From NCBI GenBank assembly GCA_027488265.1, contig JAIYCA010000255.1:1-13381 (forward strand): a stretch of 13,381 nucleotides of DNA. Direction: 5' to 3'. The DNA is from Planctomycetaceae bacterium (GTDB taxonomy: Bacteria; Planctomycetota; Phycisphaerae; Phycisphaerales; SM1A02). Below, piece by piece: positions 7,393 to 13,381 of this stretch (position 1 is its first letter; the number at the start of each line of letters is the position of its first letter). The position numbers were made by a program, and so were the translations under genes. A model generated the notes under the pieces. It searched no databases and had not been told where the DNA came from. It saw nothing but the letters and a program-made list of their open reading frames with translations.

Positions 7393-7535
7393 GAGGGCAA
7401 AGTGTAATGCAATTGCAACCTTCGTCGTGTTGCGCGCTTCGCGTCGATGATGCTGCGGGGCTTTCTTGCCCACGCGGTGCGACCTTTCCTTGAACTTTGC
7501 TCTGAATTCAGCCGTCCGACCGACTCAAGATTGCC

Positions 7536-8195
7536 ATGGCACACGCCCGCATCATTCGTCTTCGACGTCCGCCTGTGGTTGTGCAAACCGAAGGGCGATT
7601 CGTGCCGCCGAACGTGGATCTCGCGGAGGTCGATCGACGTTGGGCCGCACTTTGCGCGGCAAATCCCAAGTATTTCGATGGGTCGCTGCTGCAAGTGTTG
7701 GCGACGAGCCGCAACGGACATGGTGGAGTCCAAATCCACGTGCAGGAGTGCTCGTACCGCTTCTACGCGGTGCAGCGGGCCGACGGTGATTGGCAGGGGC
7801 TCGACTGCGGCGTGCGGCCGCTCGGTGTGAAAGGTCTTACGAGGCGCGGCGAAGCGCTGCTCATGGGACGGCGATCACGGCGCGTCGCGTTCTATCCGGG
7901 CCTCTGGGAATTCGTGCCGGGCGGTGGACTTGAGCCTGGCGTCGAGCCTGCGGTGCAAGTCTTGCGCGAACTCTCCGAGGAAGCGGGCATGACCGCGGTC
8001 TCGCCGCCCATTGCCGTCGCGCTTCTTTATGACCCTGTCGCGTGGACATGGGAGATCGTGCATCGCATCGACCTCGCGGAGAGTGCGCAGCCCGAACTTG
8101 GTTGGGAGTACGACGAGTTTCGCTTTGTCGAACACGATGCGCTTCCCGAGCCGCTTGCTCCGGTCGCGATACAGATGCTTGCATTGCTCGCATGA
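7536..8195 (+). CDS. Nudix hydrolase, NUDT22-like architecture
   Basis: The 219-residue protein ends in a Nudix fold, which hydrolyses a nucleoside diphosphate linked to another moiety using Mg2+. The Nudix box spans 130-152, with the catalytic helix RELSEEAGM (144-152) intact, so E145, E148 and E149 can bind metal. The first Glu of the G-x5-E motif is Val136, with Glu at 137 instead. The 70-residue N-terminal part has RRW and ANPKYFDGSLLQVL (34-54) and a conserved-looking YRFYAVQ (74-80), followed by GVRPLGVKG (92-100) and RRSRRVAFYPGLWEFVPGG. This order recalls NUDT22-type UDP-sugar hydrolases; that is my inference from remembered sequence, and the substrate is not shown. The ATG at 7536 has no clear Shine-Dalgarno. 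The gene is divergent from the symporter gene (143 bp) and convergent with the receiver-domain gene. Confidence 0.93.
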   Translation: MAHARIIRLRRPPVVVQTEGRFVPPNVDLAEVDRRWAALCAANPKYFDGSLLQVLATSRNGHGGVQIHVQECSYRFYAVQRADGDWQGLDCGVRPLGVKGLTRRGEALLMGRRSRRVAFYPGLWEFVPGGGLEPGVEPAVQVLRELSEEAGMTAVSPPIAVALLYDPVAWTWEIVHRIDLAESAQPELGWEYDEFRFVEHDALPEPLAPVAIQMLALLA

Positions 8196-8206
8196 GCACG
8201 GAGCGG

Positions 8207-8225
8207 CGCGCGAGTACGCGCGTTT
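8207..8225 (+). terminator. Weak terminator hairpin after the Nudix gene
   Basis: A perfect 6-bp GC stem (cgcgcg at 8207-8212 and 8217-8222, loop agta) is followed by TTT on the plus strand, 11 nt after the Nudix stop codon. It overlaps the stop codon of the convergent receiver-domain gene. The short T run makes this modest evidence. Confidence 0.35.
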
Positions 8226-9426
8226 ACGCGCGGTGCCGCGTGCGAAGTGCCGCGAGGCGTGCGAGTTCACGGTCGAGCACGTTGAGCGGGAATGGCTTCA
8301 CGAGCGACGCCGATCGAGGATCGTTTCCAACATCGACTTCGTCGCCGCTTGCAACGAGGACAGGCGTGTTGTCACCGCGCGCGCGAATCGCACGAAGCGC
8401 ATCGAGCCCGCCGCCACCCGCATCCAAGATCACGACGTCGAAACTTGCAAGATCCGTGCGCGTGGCGATCGAGGATGGGTCGTTTGTCGTGTCGACGTCA
8501 TCGCCGACCGCTTCAAGCGCCGCGACGAGCACCGCGCGTACTGCAGGGTCGTCATCCGCGATGAGCACCGATCGCGACGGCGGCGCTGGAATCGAGCCTG
8601 TTTCACACGCGTCACTGCGGCCGTGCGAGAGGCTCGGCGATTGTGGCATCGCGATGCCACGTCGCGCAAGAAACGAGAGCGACGTACGGAATCCATGCGC
8701 GGTTGGCTCAGCGGTCACGCGTCCACCGATGTCGCGAACCGCGCGTTGCGCGGCACCAAGCGGAAGCATCTCGAGCGCGAGGTGACCTTCCAGAAGACTC
8801 GGCAACTTTGCGTCACTCTGCCACGCGCTCGCGGGTTTGTTCGAGTCACCGCTCGCGTTCTCCCGCCTCGCATGATCTTCCAAGGTGACGGTGACACGCT
8901 CCGCATCGCCGTCGCGTGCGGCCTCGACGTGGATTTCAACACGTGCTGCCGCGCGATTTCGATGGATCGTCAAGCACTGCGCAAGTGCCGACGCGATCAT
9001 CGAACTCGAACCTTCGAACGAGAGATCTGCAGGAATCTCTTCGAGGTCCGCGTGCACGACGGTCAGTTGGCCGGGATACGTCGCTTCCTGCGTACGAAGT
9101 GCTTCGGTGATGGCCGTGCGAACGGCGCTCGGCCCGTTGCCTTCCGCGTCTCGCGGGCACGCTCGATGAAGCAGTGAGAGCATCTGATCAAACAACTTCG
9201 TCGACGCGAGGAGTTCTTCGGCCGACTTGATCGTGGCAGGATCGGTCGCGCGTCGCTTCAGAAGTTGAAGTCGGCCAGAAAGCGCGAAGAGTGCGTTGTT
9301 CAAGTCGTGCGCCACGAGCGCGCCGAGAAAGCGGACGCGTTCCGATTCTTCGCGATCGCGCGCGGCGTGCAGTGCTTGCGTCAGCGCGCAGTCTTGCGGA
9401 GAAAGTGGTGTAGGAGAACTTTCCAA
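8224..9426 (-). CDS. Histidine-kinase-like protein with degenerate ATPase and C-terminal receiver domain
   Basis: With the chosen start this is 400 residues. Residues 31-90 form a dimerisation/phosphoacceptor-like helical pair with ALVAHDLNNALFALSGRLQLL (H40, HDLNN like the NtrB group). Residues 95-255 occupy the place of the HATPase domain but lack clear N and G1 boxes: the N-box site reads ALAQCLTIHRNR (147-158), and only a trace of the later glycine region survives at LPLGAAQRAVRDIGGRV (221-237). Residues 286-395 are a receiver domain with the acidic pair D291/D292, phospho-acceptor D335 in VVILDAGG, S360 and K377 in VKPF. No membrane segment is visible, so it is probably cytosolic. The open frame extends to a TTG at 9591, but that codon sits in the T run of the tRNA terminator. 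I prefer the TTG at 9426, which follows AAAGGA (9432-9437) by 5 nt. It may accept phosphate from another kinase. Confidence 0.8.
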   Translation of the reverse strand: MESSPTPLSPQDCALTQALHAARDREESERVRFLGALVAHDLNNALFALSGRLQLLKRRATDPATIKSAEELLASTKLFDQMLSLLHRACPRDAEGNGPSAVRTAITEALRTQEATYPGQLTVVHADLEEIPADLSFEGSSSMIASALAQCLTIHRNRAAARVEIHVEAARDGDAERVTVTLEDHARRENASGDSNKPASAWQSDAKLPSLLEGHLALEMLPLGAAQRAVRDIGGRVTAEPTAHGFRTSLSFLARRGIAMPQSPSLSHGRSDACETGSIPAPPSRSVLIADDDPAVRAVLVAALEAVGDDVDTTNDPSSIATRTDLASFDVVILDAGGGGLDALRAIRARGDNTPVLVASGDEVDVGNDPRSASLVKPFPLNVLDRELARLAALRTRHRA

Positions 9427-9431
9427 ACTCG

Positions 9432-9437
9432 TCCTTT
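9432..9437 (-). promoter_or_regulatory. Ribosome binding site that decides the TTG start
   Basis: AAAGGA on the minus strand lies 5 nt before the TTG at 9426. It is the only good Shine-Dalgarno-like element before the HDLNN domain and supports a non-ATG start. No ATG or GTG in frame lies between 9591 and the conserved domain. Confidence 0.5.
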
Positions 9438-9445
9438 CCGCCGAG

Positions 9446-9497
9446 CGTTCGAAACGGGCGCTCAAAACAGGTGTTCGAAACGGGTGTTCGAAACGGG
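9446..9497. repeat. Four tandem copies of a 13-bp repeat upstream of the kinase-like/receiver gene
   Basis: The unit tgttcgaaacggg is perfect at 9485-9497 and 9472-9484. It has one mismatch at 9446-9458 and four at 9459-9471, all in exact 13-bp phase with no spacer. Its core ttcgaa is palindromic. The array lies 20-71 bp upstream of the preferred TTG start, in the probable leader or promoter. A 13-bp unit is not a multiple of three, which argues that this stretch is non-coding. A separate perfect inverted repeat (gccgag-a-ctcggc, 9508-9520) sits just upstream. It could be a multi-site operator. Confidence 0.85.
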
Positions 9498-9589
9498 TAA
9501 TCGTCGAGCCGAGACTCGGCCGGAGGCGAACTCCACGAAGGCTATCCGAGCGCGCAATCGGCGGGCGCGGCGCAGTCAGTGGCGGTGCC

Positions 9590-9636
9590 AAAAACGCGAA
9601 AGGCGCGTTGATCCGTGGTCGGACCGACGCGCCCTT
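9590..9636 (-). terminator. Rho-independent terminator of the tRNA-Lys gene
   Basis: On the minus strand a 10-bp stem (arms 9627-9636 and 9599-9608, one G-U pair) encloses an 18-nt loop. Four nucleotides after the stem comes a run of five T (9590-9594). It starts 9 nt after the tRNA 3' end, so it closes the tRNA transcript before the kinase-like/receiver gene. Confidence 0.8.
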
Positions 9637-9645
9637 CGTCAGAAA

Positions 9646-9718
<73 letters not shown>

Positions 9719-9731
9719 GGAAGAGGGAGGA

Positions 9732-9759
9732 ATACTAGCGATTCAGCCGCGGCCGTCAA
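9732..9759 (-). promoter_or_regulatory. Sigma70-type promoter of tRNA-Lys
   Basis: On the minus strand TTGACG (9754-9759, 5 of 6 to TTGACA) and TAGTAT (9732-9737, 4 of 6 to TATAAT) are 16 bp apart. The -10 box ends 13 nt before the first base of the tRNA, so a start about 7 nt downstream would leave a 5' leader of roughly 6 nt. Confidence 0.6.
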
Positions 9760-9791
9760 GCCGCTCGGATGCAGCGATCAAACGTGCGTGG

Positions 9792-9830
9792 CTGAAAAGA
9801 AACGCAGCCCCGGAATTGCCGAGGCTGCGT
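9792..9830 (-). terminator. Rho-independent terminator of secA
   Basis: On the minus strand an 8-bp stem (arms 9823-9830 and 9802-9809) continues, past one mismatch, into 3 more base pairs with a 5-nt loop. It is followed at once by TTCTTTTC. It begins 34 nt after the secA stop codon and separates secA from the tRNA promoter. Confidence 0.75.
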
Positions 9831-9864
9831 GCGAGAAATTGCTGTCTGCGTGCGATCGAGCGCG

Positions 9865-12800
9865 TTACGCCTGCGCCTCTGGCTTCTTGCCGTGGCAGAG
9901 TCGGTACTTGAGACCGCTTCCGCATGGGCAGGGCTCGTTGCGACCGACGACCGGAATGGTGGACGGGTCAACAGGCGCTGCGGCGGTCAACTGTTCTGCA
10001 GCAACAGGTTGCGCGGGTGCGCGCGCGGGTTCTGCAGCGACGGGTGCGCTCGCGGGGAGCGCTGCTGGCGCCGCAGTATCCGCACCAGCGGCAATCGCTG
10101 CGGGCTGCGGACGCGGGGCCATACGCGGTACCTGCGGAGCGAATCGCCCGCGGAAGGCAATGTCGGTGACGCGGTCGCGAATCGTCTCCTGCATTTCGTT
10201 GAAGACACGCGCGCTCTCGCGCTTGAACTCGATGCGCGGGTCCTTCTGGCTAAACGCACGGAAGCCAATCGAATCGCGAATCTGGTCCATGCCGTGGAGA
10301 TTTTCCTTCCACGCGTTGTCAAGAATGTTGAGAAGGACGTAGCGCTCGAACTGCGTGAGTTCAAGCCGCGGCAACTCACGGACCTTCTCGCGCACGAACG
10401 CTTCAGGCTCATCACCTGCGCGCGCGACTTCGGCTTCGTTGAGGCGAACGAGCGCCTCTTCACCGAACCACTTCGCGATCGAGTCGCGATCGCGGCCGCG
10501 TGCGAGGCACTCTTGCGTACGTCGCTCGACGTCTGCGTCGGTCATCGCGCGTGCGCGCTCGACGAGCAATCGACGGAGTTCCTGCGGATCCGTCGATGGC
10601 AACGACTGGGGATTCCAATCGATGTCGTACCGTGCTTTCACAAACGTGCAGAACTGCGCGAGCGCGCCCTCTGGATTCTGCTGCAGCATCGCGTTCGTCT
10701 GTTCGATCGCGAAGTCGATCGGGTAACCAACCTCGCGGTCGCCGTACGCCTCCATCGCCTTGACGCCCAATCGATCCGCCGCTTCCGCAGGGGTCGTTGC
10801 TCCTTCAAAGAGCGAGACATCGACGGTCATGTTGAACTTGCGGTTCGCCCAGTTCGCCAGTTGCGTCGCGCCGAACTGTGGCACGAGGAACTGGCCGATC
10901 GGTGAGAGATCGATGTCCGCAAACTTCGCGAGCGCGGCCTTGGCAACCGTCTTCATCGCAAAATCACGGCCGCCCGAGCGGATTCCTTCAGGCGTGAGTT
11001 CCGCGCCGTAATGGGCGCGGGCCCAATTCGCGAAGCCTTCGGCATCCCACTCTTCAGGCTCGAGTTCGAGCGGAAGGCACTCGCCCGCCGTCGCGCGGAT
11101 CGATTCTTGCGCCTCTTCCGCCGCGTCGATGCGAATGAGTTTCTCGATCTCTTCGCGATCCCTCTTGAGGAAGCGATCGGCTTCGATCGAGACGCCACAG
11201 TTCTCGCGCACCCATTCGCTGATCGTGTTGGGGACGTGCATCTTGCCGAGGTAATCGTTGGCGGCTTTCTCCATCGCGTCGTTGACGTGGCGGAGTGTGA
11301 GTTCACGCACGCCGCGTCCTTCGACGATCGGTTGACGGAGGCCGTAGAACGCGCGGCGCTGGTGCTCCATCGGCTCGTCGTACTCGAGGATGTTCTTGCG
11401 CATTTGGAAGTTGCGCTCTTCAACTTTGCGCTGCGCCTTCTCGATCGAGCGCGTGAGCATCGCGTCTTCGAGATCGTCGCCTTCCTTCATGCCAAGGGTC
11501 GACAGCACCTTGAGCATCGCCTTGCCGGCGAACATCTTCATCAGGTCATCGTCCATCGAGAGGAAGAAGCGGCTCGAACCGTTGTCGCCCTGACGACCAG
11601 CGCGGCCACGCAACTGGTTGTCGATGCGGCGGCTTTCGTGGCGTTCGGTACCCACGATGTGGAGACCGCCCATTTCTTCGACGTCCTTCCACATCTCAAG
11701 TCGGTGGATCGGCGGAAGTCCGGCGGCATCGAGCGCCTCGACGAGCGCGTCGTCGGACATCGTTGCGACCTTCTTCTCGGGATACTTCGCCTTCTCGATC
11801 GCCCAGTGCTTGAGCAGCATGCTGCGCACCGCACCAGCGTCGCGGCCTTGAATCGCATCAGAACCGAGGACGCGCTCGCCGAGATGGCGATAGCAAAGCC
11901 CGATGATTTCGGCGTCTGGCATCGCTGCGTGCGCTTCCTTCGGGCAGATGTTGCGGCGCTTCCAGTGCTCGACGAGTTCTTCGCGCGTAAAGCCGCGAAG
12001 CTTGATGTCGGTACCGCGACCGGCCATGTTCGTCGCGATCATCACGCCGCCGATGTTGCCGGCGCCGAGCACGATTTCTGCTTCACGATCATGTTGTTTC
12101 GCGTTGAGCACTTCGTAACGGATCTGATACTTGGCGGCCAACATGCGCGCGACCATCTCGCTCTTCTCGACGCTTGTCGTACCGACGAGCACCGGGCGAC
12201 CAACGTCGTGGAATGCTTTGACTTCCTCGACGATCGCGTTCCACTTGTCCTTCTGCGAGAGGAATACTTTGTCTTGGCGATCGAAGCGCGCGATGGGGAG
12301 ATTCGTCGGAATCGACACGACGTCGAGCTTGTAGATCTCGTGGAACTCTTCCGCTTCGGTGTCGGCCGTACCGGTCATGCCGGAGAGCCGCTTGTACAGC
12401 TTGAAGTAGTTTTGAATCGTGATCGTCGCCATGGTCTGGGTCTCTTCTTTGACCTTGACCTTTTCCTTGGCTTCGACCGCTTGGTGAAGACCGTCTGACC
12501 ACTGGCGACCGACCATCTTGCGGCCGGTGTTCTGATCGACGATCACGACGCCTTCGACGCCGTTTTCATCGGCTGCGACAACGTAATCACGATCGCGCTG
12601 ATAGACGACGTGTGCGCGCACAGCTTGTTCCACTAGGTGCGGCATGTCGATGTTGTCGCCCACGTAGAAACTGCCAACCGTCGGATCGATGCGCTTTGCG
12701 AAGCGCTGCGCTTCTTCGACGCCGTCGTGTGTGAGAGCCGCGGTCTTCTTGTCGAGTTCGGGCTCGTAGAACTGCTTGAACCGATCGCGGCGTGCTTGCG

Positions 12801-13381
12801 CGGTTGCGAGATCCTTGCGTGCGCCGTCCATGTCACGCTTCAGCGTGGGCACAGCCGACTTTTCACGCGCGTTGCGGACATCACCTTCGAGCGCCGCGAT
12901 ACGTTCTTCGAGCTTGCGGCAATCTTCGTTTTCGCGATCCCAATCCGCTTGACGCGCGACGAGGTGGCGCGCGATCTGATCGGCGAGGTCGTAGCGCGGC
13001 GCCGTTGCGTGCGCGGGGCCCGAGATGATGAGTGGAGTGCGCGCTTCATCGATGAGAATCGAGTCGACTTCGTCGACGATCGCGAATCCGCGCTCCTTCT
13101 GCAATTGCTCTTCCGGCCGCGTCTTCATGTTGTCGCGGAGATAGTCGAAGCCGAACTCACTTGTCGTGCCGTACACAACGTCGCAGGCGTACGCGGCCTT
13201 CTTCTCTTCGTGGCCCTGCATGTGGTGCGGGTGAATCGCGCCGACCGTGAGGCCAAGTGCGCGGAAGAAGGGGAACGTCCAATCGCGGTCGCGTTGCACG
13301 AGGTAATCGTTCAACGTGACGACGTGCACTTGCTTCTTCTCGCAGGCCGCGAGACAGCAGGCGAGCGGGCCGACGATCGTC
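9865..13381 (-). CDS. secA: Preprotein translocase ATPase SecA, oversized, N-terminus cut by window edge
   Basis: SecA is the motor that pushes unfolded preproteins through SecYEG. The 1171 visible residues begin at TIVGPLACC, where the first T is probably the last residue of the Walker A GEGKT, so about 110 residues lie outside. Numbering from that T: VHVVTLNDYL at 18-27, DEVDSILIDEARTPL (Walker B, 103-117), SDGLHQAVEAKE (295-306), GMTGTADTEA (334-343), NMAGRGTD (451-458) and QLRGRAGRQGD (589-599). The scaffold segment ERYVLLNILDNAWKENLHGMDQ is near 1012-1033. A Pro/Ala-rich linker (about 1085-1145) leads to a zinc-binding SEC-C tail with C1151, C1153, C1162 and H1163. The whole protein would be about 1280 residues against 901 in E. 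coli. The excess comes from a coiled-coil-like insert (144-213), a longer segment in NBD2 (460-570) and an expanded wing region (about 697-1007). It is the only gene of its transcription unit visible here. Confidence 0.97.
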   Translation of the reverse strand, partial: TIVGPLACCLAACEKKQVHVVTLNDYLVQRDRDWTFPFFRALGLTVGAIHPHHMQGHEEKKAAYACDVVYGTTSEFGFDYLRDNMKTRPEEQLQKERGFAIVDEVDSILIDEARTPLIISGPAHATAPRYDLADQIARHLVARQADWDRENEDCRKLEERIAALEGDVRNAREKSAVPTLKRDMDGARKDLATAQARRDRFKQFYEPELDKKTAALTHDGVEEAQRFAKRIDPTVGSFYVGDNIDMPHLVEQAVRAHVVYQRDRDYVVAADENGVEGVVIVDQNTGRKMVGRQWSDGLHQAVEAKEKVKVKEETQTMATITIQNYFKLYKRLSGMTGTADTEAEEFHEIYKLDVVSIPTNLPIARFDRQDKVFLSQKDKWNAIVEEVKAFHDVGRPVLVGTTSVEKSEMVARMLAAKYQIRYEVLNAKQHDREAEIVLGAGNIGGVMIATNMAGRGTDIKLRGFTREELVEHWKRRNICPKEAHAAMPDAEIIGLCYRHLGERVLGSDAIQGRDAGAVRSMLLKHWAIEKAKYPEKKVATMSDDALVEALDAAGLPPIHRLEMWKDVEEMGGLHIVGTERHESRRIDNQLRGRAGRQGDNGSSRFFLSMDDDLMKMFAGKAMLKVLSTLGMKEGDDLEDAMLTRSIEKAQRKVEERNFQMRKNILEYDEPMEHQRRAFYGLRQPIVEGRGVRELTLRHVNDAMEKAANDYLGKMHVPNTISEWVRENCGVSIEADRFLKRDREEIEKLIRIDAAEEAQESIRATAGECLPLELEPEEWDAEGFANWARAHYGAELTPEGIRSGGRDFAMKTVAKAALAKFADIDLSPIGQFLVPQFGATQLANWANRKFNMTVDVSLFEGATTPAEAADRLGVKAMEAYGDREVGYPIDFAIEQTNAMLQQNPEGALAQFCTFVKARYDIDWNPQSLPSTDPQELRRLLVERARAMTDADVERRTQECLARGRDRDSIAKWFGEEALVRLNEAEVARAGDEPEAFVREKVRELPRLELTQFERYVLLNILDNAWKENLHGMDQIRDSIGFRAFSQKDPRIEFKRESARVFNEMQETIRDRVTDIAFRGRFAPQVPRMAPRPQPAAIAAGADTAAPAALPASAPVAAEPARAPAQPVAAEQLTAAAPVDPSTIPVVGRNEPCPCGSGLKYRLCHGKKPEAQA

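Noticed and set aside
5674..7407. A 577-codon open frame on the plus strand, antisense to the peptide symporter gene
   Set aside because: The translation is almost entirely charged Arg/Glu/Asp/His residues with no recognisable domain, as expected for the antisense frame of a GC-rich membrane-protein gene; the minus-strand frame has clear POT motifs.
8011..9177. A 388-codon open frame on the plus strand overlapping the end of the Nudix gene and the kinase-like/receiver gene
   Set aside because: Its sequence is Arg-rich without domains and overlaps two supported genes in other frames.
9446..9497. CRISPR-like array
   Set aside because: The repeats are 13 bp, directly adjacent and without spacers, so this is a tandem repeat and not a CRISPR.
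9427..9591. N-terminal extension of the receiver-domain gene from a TTG at 9591
   Set aside because: The TTG lies within the T run of the tRNA terminator, the region holds a non-codon-periodic 13-bp repeat, and its translation looks like untranslated sequence.
11011..12498. A 495-codon open frame on the plus strand, antisense to secA
   Set aside because: It mirrors strongly conserved SecA codons and shows no motif of its own.

Overview
The window is a GC-rich (about 60%), tightly packed piece of a bacterial chromosome, made almost entirely of housekeeping genes. I think it comes from a Planctomycetota-type bacterium, possibly Phycisphaerae. That is an inference from three things: an oversized SecA with several insertions, very few visible Shine-Dalgarno sequences, and a lysA/ffh neighbourhood full of unfamiliar small genes. 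No marker gene settles the taxonomy. I see no mobile element, CRISPR array or phage gene.

Layout. On the minus strand from about 5004 down to 7 is a probable five-gene run. It holds a seven-helix membrane protein of unknown function, lysA (diaminopimelate decarboxylase, 30 bp downstream), a small protein that may have a receiver-like fold (4-bp overlap with lysA), an SRPBCC/AHSA1-like protein (1-bp overlap), and ffh (the SRP GTPase, after a 56-bp gap with its own candidate -10 box). Divergent from this run, at 5137-5673, is a single-domain asparaginase-like protein. It converges on a POT-family proton:peptide symporter (minus, 5758-7392). A Nudix hydrolase (plus, 7536-8195) follows, converging on a gene for a histidine-kinase-like protein with a degenerate ATPase domain and a C-terminal receiver domain (minus, 8224-9426). 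Upstream of that gene are a four-copy 13-bp tandem repeat and a strong terminator. The terminator belongs to the tRNA-Lys(CUU) gene at 9646-9718, which has its own sigma70-type promoter. From 9865 to the window edge is secA, with a terminator just after it. The window cuts secA immediately after its Walker A motif, so about the first 110 residues are missing.

How the genes relate. ffh and secA are the two targeting ATPases/GTPases of the Sec pathway: co-translational membrane targeting and post-translational export. They are not in the same transcription unit here. lysA makes lysine from meso-diaminopimelate, and the nearby tRNA-Lys and peptide importer are only loosely connected to it. Asparaginase and the peptide symporter could both serve nitrogen or amino-acid scavenging, but they are convergent and not co-transcribed.

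The most notable points are: an apparent triplication of the helical-wing module in SecA, plus two further SecA insertions; the pseudokinase-receiver protein with its phased 13-bp repeats; the translationally coupled lysA / receiver-like / SRPBCC trio; and an in-frame 18-bp repeat that puts an Asp/Arg-rich insert into the SRPBCC domain. I found no clearly new multi-gene system.
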